From Acanthaster planci (Eukaryota; Echinodermata; Asteroidea; Valvatida; Acanthasteridae): a stretch of 64,000 nucleotides of DNA. The position numbers and the translations under genes were made by a program. The notes below the pieces were generated by a model. That model was not told the DNA's origin and ran no database searches. It saw nothing but the letters and a program-made list of their open reading frames with translations. Shown piece by piece: positions 23,535-34,993 of this stretch; the first letter of the stretch is position 1; every line of letters starts with the position of its first letter. Where the stretch lies: contig NW_019091374.1 of the NCBI RefSeq assembly GCF_001949145.1, forward strand, positions 691,429 to 755,428. The letters are read 5' to 3'.

Positions 23535-24025
23535 CGAAATGCATCTCTGTGTTTCAATTAATCTCATTTTAAGTTTTGCTTCACTATTTCAAAGGTCATT
23601 TTACTGCTTTTTTGTTTTTATGCGAATGTTTGTGTACAAAAACTCCTGCACTTTTGTAGATTTTGCTGAACTCAGTTTTCTCTTCTTTACTGATCCATTG
23701 CTGTTTATGTGCATAGCCATAAGCAAGCAATCCTTTCTCAAATATGTTTTCATGAAGTAAAGTCTGGGTTCTCAATTTGAACAGAAAAGCCTTTGCAATA
23801 AACTATGTCTTCCCTACATGACTTCACATGCAGCAACAGTGCCCTCAGTTGTCCAGGAACGCATGGATAATTTAATTGTTTAAAAAAGTGCACTTTTCAA
23901 TGCATTTAACCAAATAGGAATGTAACAGAGTTTTCATACATTGAAGAAGAGTACAGAGTTGAAGAAACCTTGAAAAACTTCTCTATAAGAAAAATTCATT
24001 GCAACTACACTTTAACGTACATGTA
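23535..24025. repeat. About 500-bp dispersed repeat, copy 1
   Basis: It shares blocks in the same order with the copies at 39668 and 53908: CACCTCTGTGTTTCAATTAA-like start, TTTTTATGCTAATG-like, GATTCACAATTTGAACA-like, ATGTCTTCCCTAGATGACTT-like and GAAGAAGAGTAC-like. It has no coding capacity. Confidence 0.65.
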
Positions 24026-24210
24026 TATGTTGCATGCAAAGCAGAATTAGAGTCAAAAAGATCGGAACATGTTTTCCGAGAAATGTAATGCTGTTTGAAA
24101 AATCGAATTTTTTTTGTAATGTAATGTTTTTTAAAACAGACCGTACTTTGAATTTTTGAATTCATTTGCCAAAACCGAATGGAATCTTTCGTAACTAAAA
24201 TATCTTTTTG

Positions 24211-24460
24211 GATGAAATTTTACAGACTCAATACATTTTTAAGATTCGAATGAAATTTTTTTGACCCAACATTTTTTTGAGATTCGAATAAAATTTTGTA
24301 GACCTGACATGTTTTTAAGATACAAATAAAATTTGTTGGACCTAATATGTTTTTAAGATTCGAGTAAATTTTTTTCAGACCGAACATGTTTTGAAGATTT
24401 GAATGAAATCCGAATGAAATTTGACAGGCCTAACGTTTTCCAGATTCGAATGCATTTTCC
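24211..24460. repeat. Minisatellite, about 38-bp unit, six diverged copies
   Basis: Units follow the form GACCTAACATGTTTTTAAGA then TTCGAATGAAATTTT. They lie 3' of the membrane-anchored protein gene. Confidence 0.6.
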
Positions 24461-24865
24461 CCGACAATAAACAGCCGAAGGTTTCGAGTTCCGCACCAGC
24501 ATTTCATCCGAATTCAGAAAGCATCCGAATTTCGAAAGCATTCGATCTTTTTGACGGTGTTTGGCCCGATGGTACCCGAAGTTCCGAATCTTTTTCGACG
24601 ATTTGGCTGTGTTCGGTAGGCGCATGCGCAGTCAAGGAAAGGGGACGTGATCGGGAAAAGGGGGATGCACGCCTTCCCAAGGTGGTGCTGCAAGGGACAT
24701 GCCCCCAAAACAGTTAAGTGTACGGTGATCTCTCCAAGCACCTTTGGGCTACTCAACAAAGAATAGGAACTTCACCAAGACATTAATGATGTTAGATTTG
24801 AACCCCCAATTTATCCCCACGCCCTTCTACAAGCGGGAAATCACCCCCCATCAAGCTGAAAACCA

Positions 24866-24871
24866 TTTAAT
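24866..24871 (-). terminator. Possible variant poly(A) signal ATTAAA
   Basis: A minus-strand ATTAAA lies about 27 nt after the TGA of the membrane-anchored protein. No AATAAA was noticed nearby. It would leave a very short 3' UTR, so the call is tentative. Confidence 0.25.
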
Positions 24872-24897
24872 ATGGTGTGAATATAGAACTTAAAATG

Positions 24898-25938
24898 TCA
24901 AGCAAAAATCTCAGTGTAATTGATGAGAACCACCACGGCCACCAAGACTAGAATCAACACGATAAGTAGAAACAAGGAGATGATAATGAGATGTCGGCGC
25001 ATGTGACCGGCTGAGTTGATCCCAGACTCCACGGCTTTTTTCTTCCGCTTGGTGGATCCACTGCTGCTACCACCACCTGATCCGGTCTCCGAGCCGTGTT
25101 CCAGTTTGGCAGGAACCGGGATGCCGACCGGTGCTGTCGAGGCCGTGCTCGCTTCGCCAGTATTGCCGGTTTCAACGGCGAAAGGGTCGCGTTTGACATT
25201 CTTGATCAACCGGATTCCACCGTCATCGTCGGTACAGTTCGCATCTTCGGTAACCGTCGGGATTTCGGCGCCTATCTCAATCCCAGCTTCGGAATTGATT
25301 CGTACGTCGATGACAACTTGAGCTTCATCATCTGGCTCCGGGGACGAGGCCTGAAGTGACTCCTCCAAACTGATTGGTTGTGCGTTCAAAATTTGGGGCG
25401 GTGGCTCTTCTACATCTTCCAAATCCACACAGACATTGGTCTCTTCCTCTTTAAAATTCGGCTCGTAAACGCCTTCTTCAGGAGTCTCGTCGTGACAGGG
25501 TGCCGTTTCATCACTTAATATGTTCAGGACAGTACTTGCACTATGTACAGTAGTTTTGACGGGACTATCTGGTGGGGTCTCAAACACGTTCCGCGAGCCC
25601 GTGACTTCGGGTACGGGCGGCGGCAGCAAGTCCTCCGGCGCTTTGTCGCGTTGAGTCCGCGGGACCGTCCCGCCGAACAGGCTGGCCAGATCTCGCACGG
25701 TGGATTTCGGCAGATTGGTCTTCTTTGCGAGTTCCGAGTACAGGCCGTTTCCCGAGGTGCCGTTTCTTGGTCCACCTGGGACCGGGGGAGGGCTACTGGG
25801 TTGCTGGTACTTCTTGACATCTTGTTTGTCCACTTTTTGCTGTCTCTCGTCCTCAATTTCATTTCGAAGCGCGACTGGGTCGGCATAGACGTGCTCCTTA
25901 TAGTTATAGGTGTCTCCTGGATTTTGTTTGTCCCTCAT
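24898..25938 (-). CDS. Unrecognised proline-rich/acidic protein with C-terminal membrane anchor (terminal exon, 346 codons)
   Basis: I do not recognise this family. The frame opens with ATG directly after a good acceptor (tttcag|ATGAGG), so this Met may be internal and the protein may begin in an upstream exon. From the N-terminus the sequence shows a tyrosine-rich stretch (TYNYKEHVYADP), an SH3-ligand-like proline run (PSSPPPVPGG), a YSEL tyrosine motif followed by a probable amphipathic helix STVRDLASLFGG, and PPPVPEV and ETPPDSPVK proline/Ser sites. A long acidic region follows, then a Ser/Gly linker, a basic KRKKK patch, RRH, and one hydrophobic helix at about 317-339 with a seven-residue tail. 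This fits a tail-anchored protein with its N-terminus in the cytosol. Codon use looks coding throughout. The protein could be an adaptor or scaffold, but that is only inference. Confidence 0.75.
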   Translation of the reverse strand: MRDKQNPGDTYNYKEHVYADPVALRNEIEDERQQKVDKQDVKKYQQPSSPPPVPGGPRNGTSGNGLYSELAKKTNLPKSTVRDLASLFGGTVPRTQRDKAPEDLLPPPVPEVTGSRNVFETPPDSPVKTTVHSASTVLNILSDETAPCHDETPEEGVYEPNFKEEETNVCVDLEDVEEPPPQILNAQPISLEESLQASSPEPDDEAQVVIDVRINSEAGIEIGAEIPTVTEDANCTDDDGGIRLIKNVKRDPFAVETGNTGEASTASTAPVGIPVPAKLEHGSETGSGGGSSSGSTKRKKKAVESGINSAGHMRRHLIIISLFLLIVLILVLVAVVVLINYTEIFA

Positions 25939-26657
25939 CTGAAAATGGGATACAAAAACATAAAATCAGTTGAGGTTTTACTCCTTTGTCCAGTTTGTCA
26001 CCAGCATAACCTTGCTATTTGAAGAATATTATCCTTTCTGGAGTATGTAAAGCAGTAAATTCCATTCGTTCCATTGCACAGGAAATGGATTGATCGAAGT
26101 TCTATTCATCAGCTGCACGGTAACATTGCTATAACGATGGAGGGGCTTCTTTACATTTTTTTAATTGTTTGAGATGCTGTATCCGTAAAAAACAGTGGAT
26201 GCTTCACATTGTGCAGTGGAAAGGATATGATTTTTGTCAAAGGGCAGATCGCTGAAAGGGAACAATAGGCCTACTGACAGCCCGAGCTTCCACTTGCTTC
26301 ATTTGAATTGAAACTTGCCTCAGTGAATACTAAAATTATACTCAGTTTATGTCACTTTTCACCTTATTACATGTAATTTGATTTCAAAGGAGACGATGAC
26401 AGCCCTGTGCGCTGAAACATGCTTCTACGAGCTACAGACACCGTCAATTGACCTTTTATGATCATAATGATGGACAATATTTCCTTGTACGTTTTGGTGG
26501 GAGAAGACACCCAAAGAAACTGCATGGAAGGCCAACTTACAGAAAAAGACTCGTGATTATCCGGCCCATTGAGAACCAAATCAGGGTCCATGCATATTTT
26601 GATAGAATGTCTTTTTTGTTTTTCTTTATCGCCCTATGAACATCAAGGTTAGAATAC

Positions 26658-26699
26658 CTCGTAGGCATATTTGGTCAGATTTTTCACTGAGCCATGCAA
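26658..26699 (-). CDS. Possible 42-nt exon upstream of the membrane-anchored protein gene
   Basis: The sequence lies between an acceptor (gtttccag|TTGCAT) and a donor-like GAG|GTATTC. It codes LHGSVKNLTKYAYE in phase 0 and would join in frame to MRDKQNPGDTYNYK of the large exon at 25938. The donor lacks the usual AAG after GT. The call rests on frame, phase and peptide character only. Confidence 0.35.
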
Positions 26700-27756
26700 C
26701 TGGAAACTCACAGTTTCCGAAATTTCAACCTCTAGACCCTGCCCCGTCACCACTTTGTGTCAAAGCGGGAGGTTTCCGGTTAATTATGAACAGAAGCTGT
26801 CATCCAGCCAATATGCCCGAAGATTTGTCACAATGACGCCACAGCAGGAGAACGGGGTAGCTTTGTGGGGAGCAAAAATCCCGCAGGTTGCGAATTCCAC
26901 AGTTATTGTTCAATAGAATAGGACCAGCCAACCAAAAACATAATAGCTGTTATGGCCAATTCAAATTTGGACAAAGCGGGCCCGGTGAGGTATGGCCTGG
27001 TGCCATTGAAAGTTTGACTTAAGAGAAACCGCAGCGGACCTGCCCTTGGAGAACAGGTACCACGAGAGGTGGAATGGAATAACGGCGTTTTGGTTCTTTT
27101 AGATTTAAATACATATTTTCAAGCCCTAAAACGAAGGAACTGTTTAAAAAGGCTAAAAAGTTGGAAATAATTTACAATGCCAATTTCTACAAACTGTAAA
27201 AATTCTTTCTGTTCTTCTTCTGTTCGCGACGTCCACCTGCATTCTGTTGCACCGATTAGAGTGTTATACCTTACATTTTATTTATTGTATAGTTGTACAT
27301 GTATTCAACCTTCATGCTTTGTGGGTGATGATATGTACGCGCATAATAAATCACAGACTTCCTGAAACCTAAAGTAAGGGAAATTCGGAAGTGCCAACCA
27401 AGTGACATCCTTAGTCTTTTATTCCAGAATGATGACGCAAACTTGGCACAGGCTATGGGCCTAGAGCTTGACCGAGAGTGGACGAAATTTTCTCAGCAAC
27501 GGAGGCTCCCTTGGTCGGAACTGCACTTCGCTGGTTCACGAACGACTTAAAATGAACGCGTTCGGTAGCATTGCAACCGATAAAAAAGAACACTGGTGAC
27601 CCATGAAGCTCTTTTCAACCGATGAGGGGGTGCTTTTGCTCGAGGTGGATTATGTGATTATGCTTCATGCGTCAAGTTACAGACATGGATACCGACACAT
27701 GGGATGCATATCGACATCCTGACAGAAGGATGACGAGATCAAGTTGATAAAAGAGC

Positions 27757-28075
27757 GAAAACTCACTTTCAAAAAAGAGTGAGTCATATTTATTAACCAC
27801 TCAAAAAGAGTGAAAACCACTCCAAAAGAGTGAAGTTCCCACTCTGTCAAGTAGCCCATAAAAAGGACAACTCGAAAAAGAGTTGTCCTTTATATGGCTC
27901 CTCTTTCAGAGTGATTTTCGTTCCTTTAGGTGTGTTTTTTTTACTCTTTTGGAGTGGATTTACGAGGGACTCGCTTTTTTGAGAGTGAGTTTTTCACTCT
28001 TCTGCTTTTAGGATATACGAGGGACTCGCTTTTTTGAGAGTGAGTTTTTCACTCTTCTGCTTTTAGAGAGGATTT
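27757..28075. repeat. Large foldback made of small hairpins, with a tandem 3' duplication
   Basis: The centre is a perfect 12-bp stem (27862-27873 with 27880-27891, AAAGGACAACTC). The arms carry further hairpins of the form CACTC-A5-GAGTG (27798-27812, 27818-27832) and ACTCACT/AGTGAGT (27761-27784). The left and right arms also match each other in inverted order. A segment of about 50 bp beginning TACGAGGGACTCGC is repeated in tandem at the right end (27961 and 28017). Confidence 0.7.
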
Positions 28076-28952
28076 ATCACTTGCTGTCAAGACATTGTCA
28101 TCTAAACGTCAACATGACACTTCTGGGATGAAATTATCTACGGATGTCGACAACGTGCCTGGAATAATTACATCGTCATCCCAAGATAAACAACTCAGGA
28201 TTTTTACAAGTTCTCTCATGCAGAGCTAGCTGCGTACTAAGCTTCAAAGCAAGTGACAGAATGCAATATAAAGTAAACGGATGGTTGGCTGGTCCAGCCT
28301 GCACATGTCGTCTGCCTTTGTCCATTACGGCTCTCCGTCAGGGCCGACGAAGGAAATTATAATAACTTTTTGACTGGGACCCACTTTCTTGTGCCGTATT
28401 TTATGCCCATTCCGGGCCGACTCCGTGCATTGTCATGTACATATCCACTACCAAGCAGAACCGCTAAACACCTTGCCAAACAAACCTATAAAAAGAATTC
28501 ATAAGTGAAACCGCAGAATTGCCAAAACGAACTTTGGTATTTCGTTTGGCAGGATTGCAACAACCAAACCATGTAAAGTTAACGACCAGGTTCAGGTTCA
28601 CATCTGTTGCCTTTTAAAAGCAACGCTGCCATAGAGCATAGTTTTCCATGCCCATCGAGTCGAGCCAAATATTTTAACTATCTCATGACTTGCAGTCAAA
28701 GTGCACTGGCTTCATTCAAATGAGTTCATCATTATACAGATATAATTGAAACGAAAAATGCTGCAGAACGAACAACAAATGCACCTTTTCATCAAGTTTT
28801 AAGTCGAAATAGTCACGGTGCTCGTGTTATACTTGAAAAAAGTTCAACAATAATGTTCGATATCTGTATTCATTTGGAGATGCACCACTGTGACAGTGTA
28901 TTTACAGAACTTCGGTGTCACTGTTTTCCGCTATTTTCTTTGTAAGTAAACC

Positions 28953-29011
28953 TTAACCCTAACAGTCCTCAGTCCTCCAACAGGTGAAGGATTGAGGAGT
29001 GTTAGGGTTAA
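28953..29011. repeat. 59-bp palindromic mini-element with TTAACCCTAAC ends
   Basis: It starts TTAACCCTAAC and ends GTTAGGGTTAA. The arms extend further as AGTCCTC and GAGGAGT. Same family as 12778-12847. Confidence 0.6.
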
Positions 29012-31825
29012 TCGCTATGAAGCAGTAATCCAAAATATTTCCCGATAACACCGAAACGTTTTTACTCACAATATATAAGTCAGACGAAATAACCCCATTT
29101 TGGCAAAGATGAGGACCAGGGTATGCTACCAACAAGGTCAAAAGATTCAAGTAATTATAAATTCTCGGTAAGGTTGTCTTCCACACTTTTCGCTCACGGA
29201 AGTGATGTTGCGGTATTTCAACTATGAGTTTAAAAGCTAGATAGCAACAAATGTATGTAACTGTTGAAAAGATGGACAAGTTACATGCAGTTGCCGAACA
29301 AACGCGACCAACACAATGTGAAATAATTTTCTTTTGACACACTTCAGAGCATAGATCACTCTCTTAATGGATGAAACGCATTGTTTTGTGTATACTTTTC
29401 TTTGTAATGCATTTGATACGTTTCCGGGTGATTTTCAATAAAGTAAGAGTGCTGTTTATCTAGACGCAACTTTTTAATTGAGTTCAACGTGTATAGGGAG
29501 TTGTGAGAATACCGAGTTTGTTTTAAGAAAATGTGAAACATTAATTTGTTAAGCGCAACTTGACTCCCGCGCAAATTTATTGTGTTCCTTCCTGAGTTGG
29601 TTATACTACGAATGGGTTTTTTTTCAAAAGCAAATCAACATTGGATGGAGTAACAATAAATCTGATTAATCAAGACTCCAGATTGCGCTGAACACATTTA
29701 ACAATAACAGTTTAAAATGTTTTTTCAACGTAGGCTGTTTCACAACTATTGACCATTGACTATGCAATCATAGCAGTAAATAAGCGTTTGTATGATGCCT
29801 CCTTTCCTTAACCATGACTTCTCTGAAACGAGCAAGATGTAGCTTCATCTGGACTCTGCACTATTTCAACCACATATACTGAAGTAAAGTTTAAAAATCT
29901 GGTACAGTCCTGTTATGAAAGCAATACAGTCATGCCTTACCTTTAATATGGATTACGATGCAGAGGAAACACTACTTAAAGGAACTGTAACGTTCACATA
30001 TCTTAAACTTGGTGCAGAGTTCGTCTGATTTGGGTGCAAATAATCTGCGGAGTCGCTCTTCCCTTAGGCTTACAGTGATAACTGTAATAACTCCCAGCAC
30101 ACCCAGCAAAAACCGCGGCCTGACTAAACAAGAGCCGTTGACTGTTAAACTCCTCTCAATCCCACACATTAAATGGTGGGGTCGTTAACGTATGACGTGT
30201 CCTAACAATAGAGCCTCGCCGGTAAGAGTTGAATGCACCTTTTGTTGTGAAAAATTTGAATTACAAAGGGCGTCGTCGGTTGACTTCATTTTCAGGGTAA
30301 ACGGCTGAGACAAGTACAGAGATATAACGACGTGAGATCAAAGTGGGCGATTCTGTCATGGACATATTGACTTCAAAAACTGTATTGGACTACAAAATGA
30401 CTCAACATGTCAGTCTCTTTCATTACTTCTTGGCTATTTTTTCCTCACGCTGTTCAAACTTGCCTGTCAGAGCAAGCAAACCACAAAAGAATAATGCATG
30501 GCGTTACAAAGACAAACCCATGGCCCATGTGGGGTGTGGCAAGCTTTGGTATTCTCGTTGTAAAAGTTATTGACTAGTGACTTCCTGTGCCGCAGTGGCA
30601 TACATAACGCTGCTGTGTTATACTGGAATTTCTCTTCTTCGGGGGCAACTTAAATCGGGTCGCATACATTACTGTCAATCACCATCAAATGCAGGCTTCA
30701 TTTTTTTTATTGCTTTAGGACAAAAATGCACTTCGGTCGACACTGGTTTTGTTCTTTTGCCAAGAGAACCCTTTTGTCATCATTTTGAATAAATTACTGC
30801 CTTAACTATTCGTATTTAAGTGCGAAAACTGTCCTGCAGGAACTGGAAATATCAGTGAAACTATCACAGAAATCCCGCAGTTTATTTTCACAGCTCAAAA
30901 CTGACAGTCACATCCGTAATTATCCTCTCAAAACAATGTTCACTGACCCATTCAACAATCTGTTAAAACTGTCACAATTGCCATCCAAATTGGCTCCCAA
31001 TATGCTGTTCAAAAGGACAAGGTCCCCGTCAATATCATTAACACTGGATTTGTCATCTTGTAAAATTCATCTTTATAAAATGAAATGAACTGATCGCGAT
31101 CTTCATCCTTGGCAGCTGCACAAACAAGAGTATTTCTACTACAATGACGTAACGATGAGGGCGCTATTTGGTTTGGTTATATCTCTGGTGTATTCTCCGT
31201 TTTCACCCTGACACATTTGTACTCACTCGAAGCAAATATCATCTTGGTTTTGTGGCAGCAAAACCAAAGCAGTTCTGTTGGCTTACCTATTTTTAACAGG
31301 AATATAAACTTTTTAACTGCTATAAAATGGCGTCCTACCACTGCAGAGACAATGCCATTGCAGCGGATAAAATCCACGGGCGAAAATCCGGGGGGGGGGT
31401 ATATATTCCCCCAACACAATTTTTGAGGTAGGGGATGGGTTATTAAATCCTGCCCACACTTTTTGTGGTGAGCAAAAAATTAAAGTGGATTGTGAAAAAA
31501 TCTTGCGACTAAAATGCATTCAGTATCACACAAAAGGAAAAACCATTGTAAAAGCAATAAATATGCCAATCAGGATGCATAATACAGATGTACATCAATA
31601 TCATAAACATGGACCATATAGAGTCATATGGTGTGGCCCATCTGCTCCCCCAGCTTTTCAATTTTTCATTACCAGGCAAGTCAACCCCCCCTTTCGCCCC
31701 CCCCTCCCCATTTCCAGCACGGATTTACTCCACTGGGAGAGACATAACTCTTATAAGTGGCTGTCTACTTTTTTCTTTTCCCACTTTTTGACCCGTTTTT
31801 GTGGACACAGGCCCTTGTCCCCATA

Positions 31826-31929
31826 TTTTATTTTAGTCTTTCGGCGATATATTTTGTAAATGGGCTTTAATATCTGAATCGCATTGGAGCTTTAGACTGA
31901 ATGTGGAGTAATGCAAATTGTCACAACAT
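31826..31929. repeat. 104-bp dispersed repeat, copy 2
   Basis: Ungapped partner of 21215-21318 in the same orientation, about 91% alike by eye. Both ends of similarity are sharp. Confidence 0.75.
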
Positions 31930-34350
31930 ATCACGTCCAAAATATCGACGTCATGGTGTCATTCCTTCTTTAAACCACATCTTAACTGAACAGCTTCAAC
32001 AACTGATCATCGAAACAAGAGATTGTGTTCATTTGCCTTTTTCAGTTATTAATCTTATCTGATTAAACTTCGTTCTCCGACGGCAACATTCACTTACGGG
32101 TAGGGGGAATGTTCACGGTTGACCTTTGGACAGAAATAAGATGATCCCTCGATGACCAAATATTTACCAAAGATACCGACACAGCCTTAAACTATAGCTT
32201 TTGAGTAAACAACTTACAACTCCCACACAAATTGCGTTCAGGAAGAGACTTGCCCAGGCTAAACTGCCACAATCATGAGTCTTTGATCGAACAAAGATTT
32301 TTTTCTGGGGAGAGATTACACAATTGAACTGCCAAACTGCATCGAAGAAGTTAAAAGACAAAAAATAACGGTAAAAAAATTGATATTATTGTTGGTGAGG
32401 TTGCAGTGAAATTCTTCTTAATGCGGCGAGGCCTTTGTCAAAGTGAGGTAAGTTTTTAATAGTTTTTACTAGGTTCTTTCAACCGAGGGAATCTGAGTCT
32501 CCTATACGTCGGGCCGCCATTTTGACAGAACCTTCAAACCCATCGGAATGGAACGAAAAAGTGTGTTCTTTTATCGCACACTTTATTTCTGTCTTGGAAT
32601 TTAATTAGTACATGCAATAAACCGTGGAAGGGTTATAATGCAAGAGGTTCAAAACAAGAGCCGGTGGCATTTTCAGCCCCATTCTAAATAAATCGCACGT
32701 CAAAAGAAGTACTTAAGAGCTACAGACCTAAAAGCAACGTTTTTGCAATGGAAGTCAGTACGAACTATCGACGTCAACTAATCCCATCGGTTGCGGATAG
32801 GGAGGGCACCCCCCGACACAAAACAAACATTGCAATTATAATAATAACAACAATAACTAACGTGGAATGACGTATATGATGTAAATATAATCCATAGCAA
32901 ATATATAAAACGACACCCTATTAATACTATATTCATAAAGTTAGTGAGTGCATCAGAATTAGTGTAATGTATTGTCTATGTGCCCGATCTACAAGGGACA
33001 TTCAACAAATCTGACGGGCCTGACCCCCCTTGAAAACTTCCTGGATCCGCCCCTGTTTAATCTGAAATGCCACACTAATTGCTATATTGAAGCAAAGAAT
33101 TATACACCGTTCTCCCATCATACAAGTGACGTATCCACGCGTTTGGAGTCCATGAAGCTGCGCCAAACGGCGATTGTTTTCCTGAAACGTTCGTCCAATT
33201 TTTATATTATTTCGTGTTCATCCGTAAAAGAATCCTTCCCATTGAACGTACCACTAACCATAGGCCTGTTGGTATGTTCAATTCCTCAAATAACAAAAGT
33301 GGCATATATTCACAGAAAATGAGCCAATAGTCCCCTACAGTGACTTAGCACTTTTCGGGGGGAGGGACACGCCACTGCATACACAGATGAAATCCAACGT
33401 TTATTTAAAAAAAAAAAATTTATTTGGGGTTCACTGAAAATTCATTTATCATTCGGAAGCCCGTTACCTTTATCTACTCTAGACCTGTACGTTCTTAATT
33501 ATATTCTCTCTGTTCTCCCGTTGATTTTTATCCAGCATACACAGGGAGAATATTATACGTAATCTTATCTCCATGTCGACACTTCGAAACAAAACTAATC
33601 TTCGTAAAATGATTAGATTAGAAACATCCAAGTATGAAATATCCTAGTTCTGGTTTCGAAACTTACGAATTTCCTTGGAGAGATTGTGAGTCAGCTTTGG
33701 CGGCGTATTATTGTTTTATGTGCATGACAGAATCGATAGACACATCAGCAGATTATGCATCACAGTCAATGACGGAATGTCATAATGAGTCATGTTCAGT
33801 TCAGCTTGAGGGCTGTTCCTGATTGGACGGCCATCCGTCGTTGTTTGATTAGCCTTCTGGTGCTTGTCAATTTTTAAACCACCGGTGGTCCTACCTCGGC
33901 ATAAGAACTTCATGTCTGCAACTTTTCCCAGAGTTAAGTTGCTTGATAATGCCATCATCATCTTTCTGTATCTTGAATGTTTTCTGCCTCCAGCAAGCCC
34001 TCTCTCCTTTTGACAAGCCTCCTCTCCTCCGATGGTAATGGTTGACGAGTAATCCCAGTGGTTAAAATTTGGCGAGTCTCTTAAATACCCTGTAGTCAAA
34101 ACGTAACATGGGAATTTCTCCTACATTTTTCTGTGATTTCATAACAGCGCCGCGCTGCGTGACATCTTTGGCTGTGCAGTGAAGGTACGCACACGTTTGC
34201 AGCAAGACTTAGGTTCCACTGCTATTAATTAAAACATTCGGTTCAAAGTCCAATTTGTCGATGAGCTGGCACCCTTTCTAACGCAAACTGCCTCAAACTT
34301 ACGCGATAAGTCTGAAATAGAGGTACATGTACTCGAAAAAAGTCTCTGCT

Positions 34351-34363
34351 GACAATGGCGGCC
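34351..34363 (+). promoter_or_regulatory. YY1-like start-site motif upstream of the CRAL-TRIO gene
   Basis: GACAATGGCGGCC, related to the AANATGGCGGC consensus, lies about 640 bp before the first known acceptor. It is a candidate start region for a non-coding or short first exon. No donor was assigned. Confidence 0.25.
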
Positions 34364-34993
34364 GCTGGAGAACTTTGCACAGAAACTTCTGTCCTAAGAT
34401 TCAAAATCTCCTTTGTGCTTTTGTATTGTGTGGAGGAAAGATGGATATGAAGTATTTTTTTATGTTGTGTTTTTCATGTAGACTGAGGAAAGGGGACTTA
34501 TAAGATGGCCTTTTCCAGGAAAAGTTTTTATATGACCTTTAAATTGTGATTTTTTGTGTCTGTTTCAGTTATAAACTTTATTTGAAAACTTTCAAAGTTT
34601 GCATCGGAATATGAGAGTTCTGTCATGATGAAGCGTATTTTTTTCACCAGCATCAGGTGTATAACCACTCACCGCAAGAAAAATGTGCTGCTTCACTGTT
34701 TCTGCTTTGCTTTACTCCCACCTTTTCATCAGGCCAACAGATAGAGTATTACAGGAAAAAATGATGCATGTTTTACTAAAAATGACCATTGACAACGCAC
34801 ATGAACCTGCATACTTCAGTTGATGGAAATACATATGGGCCATGTCCGAAGGCCTTGACTGAGTCTGCGTGGGAAGTGGATCCACCGGTAACATAGGGAG
34901 TCAGAGTCGGTTAGCCATCCATGGTACCACTAGCATAGGTACTGGCATAACAATTTGGCATACCTATTTTGTATTTTCATAATTAGTTTACAG

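Larger units (their letters stand above)
28076..34350. other. No gene recognised
   Basis: Intergenic sequence with one TTAACCCTAAC mini-element, one 104-bp repeat and a GGATCCGCC repeat end near 33045. Frames of 116-127 codons at 29342-28959, 32972-33322 and 34099-33716 lack domain signs. A CCGCCATTTTG motif at 32514-32524 and a GTAAGG donor-like site at about 29936-29941 could belong to unseen 5' exons. Confidence 0.45.

Noticed and set aside
25524-26022. Frames of 120-159 codons overlapping the membrane-anchored protein exon
   Set aside because: They are other-frame readings of a GC-rich coding exon.
28959-29342. 127-codon minus-strand frame with a donor-like GTGAGT inside
   Set aside because: Hydrophobic AT-rich sequence without a motif; it also contains the TTAACCCTAAC mini-element.
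29972-30169. 65-codon minus-strand frame with a hydrophobic stretch and a GTAAGC site, considered as a first exon of the membrane-anchored protein
   Set aside because: The phases would fit, but 4 kb of intron and no further evidence make it too speculative to annotate.
33716-34099. 127-codon minus-strand frame
   Set aside because: No domain, repeat or splice support was seen.
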